The notes: a model not told the origin generated them from the sequence alone. Positions 44,280-54,404 are shown, numbered from the stretch's first letter. The stretch is 64,000 nt of DNA from HTCC2207 sp002685195 (GCA_051201675.1 CP179212.1:2623119-2687118), one strand, 5' to 3'. Numbers and translations: made by a program.

Positions 44280-46109
44280 CTACTCCACCGTGACGGACTT
44301 GGCTAAATTCCTCGGTTGGTCGACATCAGTTCCTTTCAGTAAAGCAACATGATAAGACAAAAGCTGAAGCGGCAAGGTATAAACGATAGCCTCAAGGCTT
44401 TTTGGGATGGGGGGCATATCGATGACAGTAATTCCCGGCTCACTTTTAAAGCTAGCGTTACAGTCTGCAAACACGAATAGCTCTCCACCGCGTGCTCGAA
44501 CCTCGTGTAAGTTCGACTTTAACTTATCAAGCAGTTCGTTGTTGGGCGCGACAGTCACCACCGGCATGTCCTCGTCTACCAGAGCCAGTGGCCCATGCTT
44601 TAATTCACCAGAAGGGTAGGCCTCAGCATGAATATAAGAGATTTCTTTTAACTTCAAAGCGCCCTCAAGGGCAATCGGATACTGTTCACCACGACCCAAA
44701 AACAAAGCATGGTGCTTGTTGGCAAAAGCCTCTGATACTTTTTCAATCACTGGGTCTAAAGCCAATACTCGTTCACACAAACCGGGCAGTTCATGCAAAT
44801 TTTCAATCATTTGCTTTTCTACAGAAGCGTCCAAGCCTGTGTGCCTACCAAGAGAAAGAGTTAATAGCTGTAATGCCACCAATTGCGTAGTAAATGCCTT
44901 AGTTGAGGCAACACCGATTTCTGGACCTGCCATGGTCATAAGAGAAATATCGGACTCACGAACTAAGGAGCTATTGGCCACATTGCATATCGCCACAAAC
45001 CCCAAATACCCGCTTTCTTTTGCTTTACGCAATGCAGCAAGGGTGTCAGCTGTTTCACCAGACTGAGATATAGTGACAAATAATGTGCCTTCGGGTACTG
45101 CTGCATTTCTGTATCGATACTCACTGGCGACTTCTACCTGACAGGGAGTTCCTGCTAAATCCTCTAGCCAATACTTAGCAACTAATCCTGAATGGTAGCT
45201 GGTACCACAGGCAATAATATGAATATTTTTAGTTTGTGTAAAACGCGTTTCTGCCTGATACCCAAAAATTGCCTCGTTTATATGATCTGTGCCAACTCGG
45301 CCAGCAAGCGTGTCTGCGATAACAGAGGCCTGTTCAAACATTTCTTTTTGCATGAAATGCCGATAGTCCCCTTTGTCAGCTAAGTGATCAGTGTCTTCAA
45401 GTTGATGCACTTCACGATCAACAACTTTGCCTTGCCCATTGATCACTTTATACGACTCGCTGGTGAGCTCGACTACATCGCCTTCCTCTAAATAGATAAA
45501 TCGGTCTGTTACTTGGCGTAATGCCATCTGATCAGAAGCAATGAAATGTTCATCCATGCCTACGCCCACCACTAATGGGCTTCCACTGCGAGCGCCAATC
45601 AGCAAGTCTGGATGATCTTGTGACATAACACCCAATGCATAGGCACCCTCTAACCTAGAGATGGTTTTTGTTACTGCTTGCCGCAGATCAGTGGCTTCAT
45701 CCAAGTAACTATGAATCAGGTGTGCGATAACTTCACTGTCAGTATCAGATGCAATGGTGTACCCCGCATTCCGCATTTCTTCTCGCAGCGCGTCATGATT
45801 TTCTATAATCCCATTATGAACAACCGATATACCAGCAGACGTGTGAGGGTGAGAATTGACACTACTCGGCTCACCGTGAGTAGCCCAGCGAGTATGGGCA
45901 ATACCGCTATTGCCAACGGCAAAATCTGTTTTACATAAGGCCTTAAGATCTGCAACTTTGCCAAAAGTCTTCCGTGTCTGGAGTATTTGATCTGCATCTA
46001 AAACAGACAGGCCAGCGGAATCATAGCCTCTGTACTCAAGGCGATTAAGGCCTTCTATTAAAATCTTGTAAACATTTCTTTGGCACACTGCGCCTACAAT
46101 TCCACACAT
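44280..46109 (-). CDS. glmS: Glutamine-fructose-6-phosphate aminotransferase (isomerizing)
   Basis: Makes glucosamine-6-phosphate for peptidoglycan and LPS. 609 residues: an N-terminal glutaminase domain with catalytic Cys2 (MCGIVGAV) and the HTRWATHG motif, then two SIS isomerase domains (ACGTSYHSGLVAKYW, TISQSGETADTLAALR, SYIHAEAYPSGELKHGP) and the C-terminal LAKSVTVE. It follows glmU by three bases. No glmS ribozyme-like or regulatory element was seen. Confidence 0.97.
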   Translation of the reverse strand: MCGIVGAVCQRNVYKILIEGLNRLEYRGYDSAGLSVLDADQILQTRKTFGKVADLKALCKTDFAVGNSGIAHTRWATHGEPSSVNSHPHTSAGISVVHNGIIENHDALREEMRNAGYTIASDTDSEVIAHLIHSYLDEATDLRQAVTKTISRLEGAYALGVMSQDHPDLLIGARSGSPLVVGVGMDEHFIASDQMALRQVTDRFIYLEEGDVVELTSESYKVINGQGKVVDREVHQLEDTDHLADKGDYRHFMQKEMFEQASVIADTLAGRVGTDHINEAIFGYQAETRFTQTKNIHIIACGTSYHSGLVAKYWLEDLAGTPCQVEVASEYRYRNAAVPEGTLFVTISQSGETADTLAALRKAKESGYLGFVAICNVANSSLVRESDISLMTMAGPEIGVASTKAFTTQLVALQLLTLSLGRHTGLDASVEKQMIENLHELPGLCERVLALDPVIEKVSEAFANKHHALFLGRGEQYPIALEGALKLKEISYIHAEAYPSGELKHGPLALVDEDMPVVTVAPNNELLDKLKSNLHEVRARGGELFVFADCNASFKSEPGITVIDMPPIPKSLEAIVYTLPLQLLSYHVALLKGTDVDQPRNLAKSVTVE

Positions 46110-46112
46110 AAA

Positions 46113-47489
46113 TCAGTCTTCCTTTCCTTTTTTAGTGGGCCGTTTCCAGCCATCAATATTGCGCTGCTTGGCGCGGCCTACCGCTAAACTATCCTCTGGT
46201 ACTTTGCTGGTAACTGTGGAGCCTGCGGCAACAAACCCACCCTTATCAACATTTATGGGCGCTACAAGCGTGCTGTTAGAGCCAATAAATACCTTATCTC
46301 CAAGACTGGTTTTATGCTTATTAACCCCGTCATAATTGCACGTAATAGTGCCAGCACCAATATTAACCTCTTCGCCTAACTCTGCGTCACCGACATAACT
46401 AAGATGATTAATTTTGCTACCCTTGCCGACTAGGGTTTTTTTGGTTTCAACAAAATTTCCAATTTTTGTATCGCTAGCTAACTCTGTACCTGGGCGTAGT
46501 CTTGCGAAAGGCCCGATAACCGCGCGATCGCCAACCACTGAGGATTCTATAATCGTATTCGGTAAAATCTGGACACCATCACCAATAACGCTATCAGTAA
46601 TATGGCAGTTAGCACCAATTGTCACGCCACTGCCCATGGTGACTTTACCCACAAATACACAGTTAACGTCGATAAAATTGTCGGTGCCCGCAATCAACTC
46701 GCCACGCTGATCGAATCTCTCTGGATCCGCCAGGCTAGTACCCGAAACCATGAGCGCTTCGGCCAACTGCTTTTGGTGCGCTCTTTCTAATTGACTAAGT
46801 TGCACTCGATTATTCACACCCTCTACCTCGGTGGCTGATTCTGGGTTAATACTGACTATTTCCACGCCGTGCTGCCTAGCAATGGCAATAAGATCAGTCA
46901 GATAATACTCCCCTTGAGCATTATTGTTAGTAATTTTTGGTAGCCATGCTCGGAGATGTTCAGCTTTTAAGGCCATTACCCCGGTATTAACCTCAGTAAT
47001 ACTGAGCTCATCTGCGGAGGCATCTTTCTGCTCAACAATAGCCTCAATGACGCCCCCGTTACCGCGAACAATCCGCCCATAACCCTGGGGATTATCTAAA
47101 TGAATCGTGAGTAATCCCATGGTAGTGGAGGACACCACATCCAATATTTTTGCAATGGTCTTTGGCCGGATTAAGGGAACATCGCCATATAAAACAATAA
47201 CCGTTGCGTCATCACCTAGCGCTGGCTCTGCCTGCTGTACCGCATGCCCGGTCCCTAGCTGCTCCGTTTGCTGAACAAACTGAGTAGTATTATTTTGAAA
47301 CGCAGCCTCAACCTGTTCTGCCCCATGCCCTGTGACTATGATCTTTTGAGCTATTCCAAGACTATCTGCCGCGTCCACCACGTGGCCAAGCATCGACCGA
47401 CCAGCCAATTTGTGTAGTACTTTTGGCATAGCAGAACGCATACGCGTTCCTTTGCCTGCTGCGAGAATTACAAAATTAACTTTATCCAT
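46113..47489 (-). CDS. glmU: Bifunctional UDP-GlcNAc pyrophosphorylase / GlcN-1-P acetyltransferase
   Basis: Makes UDP-GlcNAc, the next steps after GlmS and GlmM. 458 residues. The uridyltransferase half opens with LAAGKGTRMRSAMPKVLH, and the C-terminal left-handed beta-helix holds the acetyltransferase (VIGPFARLRPGTEL, NHLSYVGDAELGEEVNIGAGTITCNYDG, in parts). glmU-glmS form an operon just downstream of the ATP synthase genes, as in many gammaproteobacteria. Confidence 0.97.
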   Translation of the reverse strand: MDKVNFVILAAGKGTRMRSAMPKVLHKLAGRSMLGHVVDAADSLGIAQKIIVTGHGAEQVEAAFQNNTTQFVQQTEQLGTGHAVQQAEPALGDDATVIVLYGDVPLIRPKTIAKILDVVSSTTMGLLTIHLDNPQGYGRIVRGNGGVIEAIVEQKDASADELSITEVNTGVMALKAEHLRAWLPKITNNNAQGEYYLTDLIAIARQHGVEIVSINPESATEVEGVNNRVQLSQLERAHQKQLAEALMVSGTSLADPERFDQRGELIAGTDNFIDVNCVFVGKVTMGSGVTIGANCHITDSVIGDGVQILPNTIIESSVVGDRAVIGPFARLRPGTELASDTKIGNFVETKKTLVGKGSKINHLSYVGDAELGEEVNIGAGTITCNYDGVNKHKTSLGDKVFIGSNSTLVAPINVDKGGFVAAGSTVTSKVPEDSLAVGRAKQRNIDGWKRPTKKGKED

Positions 47490-47609
47490 TGATCATGCCT
47501 TGGCTCTTCGGTGTTTCCATGTTTTACGGTACTTGTTATAAAGCCACAACTCAAGGCTCTTATATCTGCAGTATATGTACTATTGAATGATATTTAGGTT
47601 AGACGAAAA

Positions 47610-47634
47610 AAAAGAGCAGTCAAGCTGCTCTTTT
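47610..47634 (-). terminator. Terminator of the ATP synthase operon
   Basis: A 10-base perfect stem AAAAGAGCAG / CTGCTCTTTT with a 5-base loop, followed on the minus strand by a run of T's. It lies 20 bases after the atpC stop and separates the atp operon from glmU-glmS. Confidence 0.92.
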
Positions 47635-47653
47635 GAAACTGGTAACACTAAGT

Positions 47654-48079
47654 TTATCCGCCAAGTTTCTTCCGTATGGTCTGCACTGTACGCAGTTGTG
47701 CGGTAGCCTCAGCAAGCATTGCCGCAGCTTTAGAGTATTCAATTTCACCTGTTTGATTAGCTATTGCGGTTTCAGCGGATTTGACTGCTTCCGCCGCCGC
47801 GGCTTCATCAATATCTCCCGCTCTAACGGCCGTGTCAGCAAGAATCGCTATACTGCCAGGCTGAACCTCTAGGTATCCGCCAGAGAGATAGTAAACTTCC
47901 TCTTCACCCGTCTCTTTAACCAATCGAACAGGACCAGGACGCAGATCGCTTAGCAATGCCGCGTGACCAGGGGTAATACCAAGCTCCCCTAGAGAACCTG
48001 TAGCAACGACCATAGTAACCGCACCCGAAAATAAGGATTCGTCTGCACTTACGATGTCACAATGAACAGTTATCGCCAT
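47654..48079 (-). CDS. atpC: ATP synthase F1 epsilon subunit
   Basis: Rotor-stalk subunit that also inhibits ATP hydrolysis. 141 residues: an N-terminal beta-sandwich (VHCDIVSADESLFSGAV, LGELGITPGHAALLSDLRPG) and a C-terminal helical hairpin. Last gene of atpIBEFHAGDC, 24 bases after atpD. Confidence 0.96.
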   Translation of the reverse strand: MAITVHCDIVSADESLFSGAVTMVVATGSLGELGITPGHAALLSDLRPGPVRLVKETGEEEVYYLSGGYLEVQPGSIAILADTAVRAGDIDEAAAAEAVKSAETAIANQTGEIEYSKAAAMLAEATAQLRTVQTIRKKLGG

Positions 48080-48103
48080 TTTTTACAGCCCTTGATCAAT
48101 GGT

Positions 48104-49501
48104 TTAAACATTCTTACCTTTTTCTACCGCTTCTTCAATTGAGCCAACCATGTAGAACGCTTGCTCTGGCAGATCATCATAGTCGCCATCCAAAATACCT
48201 TGGAAGCCAGCAATAGTATCTTTCAAAGAAACATACTTGCCTGGAGAACCAGTAAAAATTTCAGCTACGTGGAAAGGCTGAGATAAGAATCGTTCTATTT
48301 TACGCGCTCGAGATACGGCAAGCTTGTCTTCTTCAGACAACTCATCCATTCCCAAGATAGCAATAATATCTTTCAATTCTTTATAGCGCTGTAGCACTGA
48401 CTGAACGCCACGAGCGACTTCGTAATGTGCCTGGCCAATAATCAGCGGATCCAGCTGTCGTGATGTTGAATCCAAAGGATCTACTGCAGGGTAAATACCT
48501 TTAGAGGCAATGTCTCGACTCAAAACAACAGTAGAGTCCAAATGCGCAAATGTCGTAGCAGGAGAGGGGTCAGTTAAGTCATCTGCTGGTACATATACAG
48601 CCTGTACCGAAGTAATGGAACCCGTCTTAGTCGAAGTAATCCGCTCTTGAAGTACACCCATCTCTTCTGCAAGAGTCGGCTGATAGCCCACCGCAGATGG
48701 CATACGACCTAACAGAGCTGAAACCTCAGTACCGGCCAAAGTGTATCGGTAAATATTATCGACAAACAGAAGAACGTCTTTTCCTTCATCTCGGAATTTT
48801 TCTGCCATGGTAAGCCCAGTCAGTGCTACGCGCAGCCTGTTTCCCGGCGGCTCGTTCATCTGGCCATATACCATTGCTACTTTTGAATCACTTGGTGTTT
48901 CAATATTTACAACGCCAGACTCTTGCATCTCGTAATAGAAGTCATTACCTTCTCGCGTTCTCTCACCAACACCAGCAAACACAGATAATCCTGAATGCTC
49001 GGTAGCGATGTTATTAATCAGTTCCATCATGTTTACAGTCTTGCCCACACCTGCACCGCCAAAGAGACCTACTTTACCGCCCTTAGCAAATGGACAAACT
49101 AAATCGATCACCTTAATGCCGGTTTCAAGTAACTCATCGGACGCTGCCAGCTCGTCATAAGCAGGAGGCTTACGGTGAATTGCCATGGCTTCTTTCGCGC
49201 CAATAGGCCCTTTTTCGTCAATAGGGTTGCCTAGAACATCCATGATTCGGCCGAGAGTTTCAATTCCCACAGGAACTGAAATCGGCGCCTTGGTGTTTTC
49301 AACACTTAAACCTCGGCTAATACCTTCCGAAGAACCCATAGCAATGGTTCGGACCACTCCGTCGCCCAACTGCTGTTGAACTTCTAGGGTTAACCCTTTG
49401 TCATCAACTCTTAGTGCGTCATACACGCTGGGGACTTGATCTCGCGGGAATTCCACGTCGATCACAGCACCAATAATTTGTACGATTCTTCCACTACTCA
49501 T
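48104..49501 (-). CDS. atpD: ATP synthase F1 beta subunit
   Basis: Catalytic subunit, 465 residues. P-loop GGAGVGKTVNMMELI, catalytic glutamate in GVGERTREGNDFY, DELSEEDKL near the C-terminus. All normal for the family. Confidence 0.98.
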   Translation of the reverse strand: MSSGRIVQIIGAVIDVEFPRDQVPSVYDALRVDDKGLTLEVQQQLGDGVVRTIAMGSSEGISRGLSVENTKAPISVPVGIETLGRIMDVLGNPIDEKGPIGAKEAMAIHRKPPAYDELAASDELLETGIKVIDLVCPFAKGGKVGLFGGAGVGKTVNMMELINNIATEHSGLSVFAGVGERTREGNDFYYEMQESGVVNIETPSDSKVAMVYGQMNEPPGNRLRVALTGLTMAEKFRDEGKDVLLFVDNIYRYTLAGTEVSALLGRMPSAVGYQPTLAEEMGVLQERITSTKTGSITSVQAVYVPADDLTDPSPATTFAHLDSTVVLSRDIASKGIYPAVDPLDSTSRQLDPLIIGQAHYEVARGVQSVLQRYKELKDIIAILGMDELSEEDKLAVSRARKIERFLSQPFHVAEIFTGSPGKYVSLKDTIAGFQGILDGDYDDLPEQAFYMVGSIEEAVEKGKNV

Positions 49502-49544
49502 GTTCGGTTCCTCTTGACTAAACCTTTTTAAATTTCGTTAGACT

Positions 49545-50405
49545 TTAAACAGCCGCAGCACCACTTACTATTTCTGACAGCTCTTGAGTAATCGCTGCCT
49601 GGCGCGCTTTGTTATAAAGCAATTGCAATTCATCAATAAGCTCACCAGCATTTTCGGTGGCATTTTTCATTGCAAGCATACGCGCTGCCTGCTCACAGGC
49701 TTTGTTTTCAACAACGCCTTGATACACTTGAGATTCAATATAACGAATCAATAAACCATCCAGTAATTCTTGAGCATCTGGCTCATAAATATAGTCCCAG
49801 TGATGGGAAAGATTGCCATCTGTAATTGGTGCCAGTGGCAAAAGTTGCTCTACCGTGGGCGTCTGGGTCATTGTGTTAACAAACTCATTACTAACAACGA
49901 ACAGCTTGTCCAGATTGCCTTGGTCAAAGGCGTCTAACATAACTTTGACGCCACCAATTAAATCTTGAGCAACAGGCTCATCGCCGACGTCTTTAATCGC
50001 CGCAACCACATTACCGCCAACCGAACCGAAGAAGCTTGCCGCTTTGTTACCAACCACACAGATATCAACTTCTACCTCTTGGTCAGACCATTCCTTCATT
50101 GAGCGAAGCGCCGCTTTAAACAAGTTAATATTTAGGCCGCCACAAAGACCTCTGTCGGTTGAAACAATAATATAACCGACGCGCCTAACATCTCTTTGCT
50201 CAAGATACTGATGCTTATACTCAGAAACAGCATTAGCAATATGGCCAACCACATCACGAATACGCGTAGCATAGGGTTTCCCTAGAGCCATGCGATCTTG
50301 GGCACGCCGCATTTTACTCGCCGCAACCATTTCCATGGCGCTGGTAATTTTTTGCGTACTACCGATACTAGCAATTTTCGTTTTTACTTCTTTTCCGATT
50401 GCCAT
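49545..50405 (-). CDS. atpG: ATP synthase F1 gamma subunit
   Basis: Central rotor shaft, 286 residues. N-terminal helix MAIGKEVKTKIASIGSTQKI and TSAMEMVAASKMRRAQ, and the C-terminal partner helix MKNATENAGELIDELQLLYN with RQAAITQELSEIVSGAAA. Confidence 0.97.
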   Translation of the reverse strand: MAIGKEVKTKIASIGSTQKITSAMEMVAASKMRRAQDRMALGKPYATRIRDVVGHIANAVSEYKHQYLEQRDVRRVGYIIVSTDRGLCGGLNINLFKAALRSMKEWSDQEVEVDICVVGNKAASFFGSVGGNVVAAIKDVGDEPVAQDLIGGVKVMLDAFDQGNLDKLFVVSNEFVNTMTQTPTVEQLLPLAPITDGNLSHHWDYIYEPDAQELLDGLLIRYIESQVYQGVVENKACEQAARMLAMKNATENAGELIDELQLLYNKARQAAITQELSEIVSGAAAV

Positions 50406-50432
50406 CGTATGTGTCTACCTATTTAACCTGGA

Positions 50433-51977
50433 TTACCAAGTTTGAGTTGAAACAAACTTTTCTAATGCTGCTTTGAATCCAGCTGCAATATCGTCGTTAT
50501 AATCACCAGCTTGGTTGATCTGATCCATTAGATCGCTGTGCTCTGCTTTCATATATGACAGAAGGGCAGACTCGAAATCACCAATCTTGCTCACTTCAAT
50601 CTCTTTCAAAAAGCCCTGATCTGCGGCGTAAACCATCACGCCCATTTCTGCAATACTCTGAGGTGAATACTGTTTTTGCTTCATCAGCTCTGTTACTCGC
50701 TCACCATGATCTAGCTGTGCTTTAGTTGCGTCATCAAGATCAGATGCGAACTGCGAAAACGCTGCCAATTCACGGTACTGCGCCAAGGCTGTACGGATAC
50801 CGCCTGAGAGCTTCTTGATAATCTTAGTTTGAGCAGCACCACCTACACGTGAAACAGAAATACCGGCGTTCATGGCTGGGCGAATACCCGCGTTGAACAT
50901 ATCTGCCTCAAGGAAGATCTGACCATCAGTAATCGAAATAACGTTAGTTGGAACAAAGGCTGACACGTCTCCGGCTTGGGTTTCAATAACCGGCAGTGCA
51001 GTTAATGACCCTGTCTGCCCTTTTACTTCACCGTTGGTAAACTTCTCAACATAATCAGCATTAACTCGCGCAGCGCGTTCTAGCAAACGGGAATGGAGAT
51101 AGAAAACATCACCAGGGTAAGCTTCTCGGCCTGGAGGGCGCTTCAAAAGCAACGAAATTTGGCGATATGCCCACGCTTGCTTGGTTAAATCATCATAGAT
51201 AATTAGCGCATCTTGCCCACGATCTCGGTAGTACTCGCCCATCGAACATCCGGCAAATGGTGCTAAAAACTGCATTGCCGCTGGATCGGACGCAGTAGCA
51301 GCAACAACAATTGTGTGATCCATTGCACCGTGCTCTTCGAGTTTACGAACCACAGCGGCAACAGAAGCTGCTTTTTGTCCCACAGCCACGTAGATACACT
51401 TAATGCCCGAGCCTTTTTGGTTAATGATTGCATCAACAGCAATCGCTGTTTTACCAATCTGGCGATCGCCAATAATAAGTTCTCGCTGGCCGCGACCAAT
51501 GGGTACCATTGAGTCAACTGCTTTCAAACCAATCTGAACCGGCTGGTCAACTGACTGACGATCGATAACCCCTGGCGCTACTTTTTCTAGCGCATCTGAT
51601 AGGGCGGCGTTTACCGGACCTTTGCCGTCAATTGGATTTCCAAGGGCGTCTACAACACGACCTTCAAGCTCGGGGCCCACTGGAACTTCCAGCACACGGC
51701 CAGTACATCGCGCTTTTTGCCCTTCTGCCAAGGCTTGATAGTCGCCCAAAACCACAGCACCGACAGAGTCGCGCTCAAGGTTAAGTGCCATACCGTAAAC
51801 TCCGCCGTCAAACTCGATCATCTCGCCATACATAACATCGGCAAGGCCGTGTATACGAATAATACCGTCTGAAACGGAAACAATGGTGCCCTCGTTTTGG
51901 GCTTCTGATGAAACATCTAAGTTGTCAATACGACTCTTGATGATTTCACTAATTTCTGATGGGTTCAGTTGTTGCAT
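50433..51977 (-). CDS. atpA: ATP synthase F1 alpha subunit
   Basis: Non-catalytic nucleotide-binding subunit, 514 residues. Starts MQQLNPSEISEIIKSRI, P-loop GDRQIGKTAIAVD, and the ALPVIETQAGDVSAFVPTNV region with VGGAAQTKIIKKL. Length and motifs normal. Confidence 0.98.
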   Translation of the reverse strand: MQQLNPSEISEIIKSRIDNLDVSSEAQNEGTIVSVSDGIIRIHGLADVMYGEMIEFDGGVYGMALNLERDSVGAVVLGDYQALAEGQKARCTGRVLEVPVGPELEGRVVDALGNPIDGKGPVNAALSDALEKVAPGVIDRQSVDQPVQIGLKAVDSMVPIGRGQRELIIGDRQIGKTAIAVDAIINQKGSGIKCIYVAVGQKAASVAAVVRKLEEHGAMDHTIVVAATASDPAAMQFLAPFAGCSMGEYYRDRGQDALIIYDDLTKQAWAYRQISLLLKRPPGREAYPGDVFYLHSRLLERAARVNADYVEKFTNGEVKGQTGSLTALPVIETQAGDVSAFVPTNVISITDGQIFLEADMFNAGIRPAMNAGISVSRVGGAAQTKIIKKLSGGIRTALAQYRELAAFSQFASDLDDATKAQLDHGERVTELMKQKQYSPQSIAEMGVMVYAADQGFLKEIEVSKIGDFESALLSYMKAEHSDLMDQINQAGDYNDDIAAGFKAALEKFVSTQTW

Positions 51978-51993
51978 TCTCAGGCCTCGATCC

Positions 51994-52530
51994 TTAGGAA
52001 TTAAATGACTCGGCTAATTTGGTCAAACGACCACGAATAGACCCGTCTATAACGGTGTCCCCGGCGCGAATTACTGCGCCCCCCAGCAGGCTTTTATCTA
52101 AACTAACCTGCATGTTTACTTTGCGTTCAAGTTTCTCACTTAGTGCGTCGGCCAACATTTTTTGCTGACCGGCATCCAACTCTTGAGCAGAAGCTATGTC
52201 CACATCAACCGCTTTCTCTCGGTTGGCTTTCATAATTTCAAACTGCTGAGAAATTTGAGGCAATAATGTTATGCGTCTGTTTTCTGACAGAATAACAATA
52301 AAATTCTGGCAGGCTTCACTCAGGGCATCTCCACATATTTCAATAACAGCTTCCGCTTGTCTCGCAGATGTAGAGCTTGGTGAGTTTAAAAGTCTTATCA
52401 CCGAAGCTTGTTGAGTTACAGCGGCCACAGTGGCTAAACTATCAGCCCACCCTTGAAGGTCAGATGCGTGAACAGCAGATTCGAAAGCTGCTTTCGCATA
52501 GGGCCTTGCTAATGTGCTCAATTCTGCCAT
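51994..52530 (-). CDS. atpH: ATP synthase F1 delta subunit
   Basis: Stator subunit that ties F1 to the b-subunits, 178 residues. N-terminal LARPYAKAAFESA and C-terminal SLLGGAVIRAGDTVIDGSIR are family hallmarks. Confidence 0.96.
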   Translation of the reverse strand: MAELSTLARPYAKAAFESAVHASDLQGWADSLATVAAVTQQASVIRLLNSPSSTSARQAEAVIEICGDALSEACQNFIVILSENRRITLLPQISQQFEIMKANREKAVDVDIASAQELDAGQQKMLADALSEKLERKVNMQVSLDKSLLGGAVIRAGDTVIDGSIRGRLTKLAESFNS

Positions 52531-52542
52531 GGTGAACCTCTG

Positions 52543-53013
52543 TTAAAGCTGTGACGCAAGCTTGTCAACAAGCGCGCGATTTGCCTTCTCATCAATCGAC
52601 GCCTCTAAAACTTTTTCTGCGCCCGCAAGCGCTAATCCAGCTACTGAAGCGCGAAGCTCCTCTTTTGCTCGATTAATCTCTTGTTCAATTTCAGCTTCAG
52701 CAGCAACCTTTAACCGATCACCTTCCGCAGTAGCTTGCTGTTTGGCTTCATCAATTATCTGATTGGCTCGTTTGTTAGCCTGATCAACGATCCCAGCAGC
52801 TTCCTGCTTCGCTTCTTTCATTTGATCAGTCGCCTTGCCTTTAGCTACCTCTAAGTCACGCATGGCTCGGTCCGCAGCATCAAGACCGTCAGCAATTTTT
52901 TGTTCCCGCTCTTCCATAGCTTGCAAAATAACAGGCCAGACAAATTTCATGCAAAACCATACAAAAATTGCAAAGGTCACCATTTGACCAAAAAGCGTTA
53001 GATTAATATTCAC
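52543..53013 (-). CDS. atpF: ATP synthase Fo b subunit
   Basis: Peripheral stalk, 156 residues: one N-terminal membrane helix (LTLFGQMVTFAIFVWFCMKFVWP) and a long charged coiled-coil. Typical single-copy b subunit of gammaproteobacteria. Confidence 0.97.
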   Translation of the reverse strand: MNINLTLFGQMVTFAIFVWFCMKFVWPVILQAMEEREQKIADGLDAADRAMRDLEVAKGKATDQMKEAKQEAAGIVDQANKRANQIIDEAKQQATAEGDRLKVAAEAEIEQEINRAKEELRASVAGLALAGAEKVLEASIDEKANRALVDKLASQL

Positions 53014-53058
53014 GCCAATACCCCATCAATAAAGGTCGGATTAAAAATTTGTTGTGTG

Positions 53059-53298
53059 TTACGCACCAACACTTGGAGCAACAACAAAGATCAAGTACAT
53101 TGCGATACCAACACCAATAATAGGCACAGCATCAATCAAACCTGCCAAAAGGAACATTTTCCCTTGTAGCATTGGCCCAAGCTCTGGCTGACGCGCTGTT
53201 CCTTCAATCAACTTACCACCCAACAAACCCATTCCAATAGCAGCACCTAAAGCGCCCAATCCGAGCATAATTGCCGCAGCAATGATTACAAGTTCCAT
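53059..53298 (-). CDS. atpE: ATP synthase Fo c subunit
   Basis: Rotor-ring proteolipid, 79 residues, two helices. Ion-carrying Asp in the second helix (AGLIDAVPIIGVG) within a proton-type environment; the extra polar ligands of sodium-type rings are not seen. Loop GGKLIEGTARQPEL is typical. Confidence 0.97.
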   Translation of the reverse strand: MELVIIAAAIMLGLGALGAAIGMGLLGGKLIEGTARQPELGPMLQGKMFLLAGLIDAVPIIGVGIAMYLIFVVAPSVGA

Positions 53299-53333
53299 CG
53301 TAGACTCCCGATTTCAATAGTTATAAATAAAAA

Positions 53334-54404
53334 TTAATGATCTTCTTCGTGCGCCATACTTAAGTAGACGATCGTAAGGACCATAAAAATAAATGCCTGG
53401 AGAGTAATTACCAAAATATGGAAAATTGCCCAACCCCACTGCATTAACCCACCACCCAGAGCAAAGACGCCGCCTGCTACCGTTAGTAAACCCAACGTTA
53501 GAAGCACTGTTCTGCCCGTAGATATTTTCCCTTGGAGATTCATCCAACAAACTCCGCAGACTAAAATAAAGATAACTAACCAAAAAATACCATTTGTCTC
53601 TGTGCCAAACAGCTGAGCGTTTAATCCACCAAACAAGACTCCTGTCCCGGCACCTGCAGCAAACATCATGGCAATCAATATAAAGATCATCTCTCCAGCA
53701 TACATATTGCCAAACAATCGCAGCCCCAGAGAAAATGGTTTTGCCAAAAGCCCCACCAACTCCATGAACAAGTTAATTGGAATAAAAGCCCAGTGGTTGA
53801 AAGGGTGCATGGTTAGCTCTTTAATAAAACCTGTCCCTTTAATTTTGATGTTGTAGTAGAGCATTAATACGAAAACGCCCAACGCCATTCCCATGGTTAT
53901 ATTCGGATCAGTGGATGGAACGATCTTTTGGTATTCAACTCCAGCTAAAACCATCAACTTTGGAATTAGGTCAACTGGCAATAAGTCCATTAGATTCATC
54001 AGGAAAATCCACACAAAAATAGTAAGCGCCAAAGGGGCAACCATTTTATTTTTTCCGTGGAAGCTATCCTTTACAGACCCATCAATAAACCCTACAACTA
54101 ATTCAACGAAGTTTAAGAACCCTGTCGGAACACCCGTTGTAGCGCGGACAGCGGCTCTTCGGAAAAGCCAACAAAAAATGATACCAAGGCCAATTGACCA
54201 CGCCATCGAGTCAACATGAATCGCCCAAAAGCCCATTGCTGCGGCTTCTGCTGCACCGTGTGCCATGGTCCATGTGTCTGCGGCCAACACTTCGGTACCC
54301 GCTTCAGTATGACGTTCAAAACCTTCCGGCAACTTCCCATAAACTAGGTTTTGCAGGTGATGCTGGATATATTCGGTTGTGCTTGCGGGATTCTCGCCTG
54401 CCAT
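53334..54404 (-). CDS. atpB: ATP synthase Fo a subunit with a large internal insertion
   Basis: Proton-channel stator subunit. 356 residues, far longer than the 271 of E. coli. The N-terminal YIQHHLQNL, the essential arginine Arg229 (SLGLRLFGNMYAGE), FNHWAFIPINL and the C-terminal WAIFHILVITLQAFIFMVLTIVYLSMA are all present. Between FILIA (241-245) and WAIFHIL (from 325), where E. coli has about 14 residues, this protein has 79. The extra ~65 residues carry two hydrophobic stretches (IFWLVIFILVCGV and TVLLTLGLLTVAGGVFAL). The N-terminal region is also slightly longer. The frame is uninterrupted, so it is not an assembly fusion by inspection. Confidence 0.95.
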   Translation of the reverse strand: MAGENPASTTEYIQHHLQNLVYGKLPEGFERHTEAGTEVLAADTWTMAHGAAEAAAMGFWAIHVDSMAWSIGLGIIFCWLFRRAAVRATTGVPTGFLNFVELVVGFIDGSVKDSFHGKNKMVAPLALTIFVWIFLMNLMDLLPVDLIPKLMVLAGVEYQKIVPSTDPNITMGMALGVFVLMLYYNIKIKGTGFIKELTMHPFNHWAFIPINLFMELVGLLAKPFSLGLRLFGNMYAGEMIFILIAMMFAAGAGTGVLFGGLNAQLFGTETNGIFWLVIFILVCGVCWMNLQGKISTGRTVLLTLGLLTVAGGVFALGGGLMQWGWAIFHILVITLQAFIFMVLTIVYLSMAHEEDH

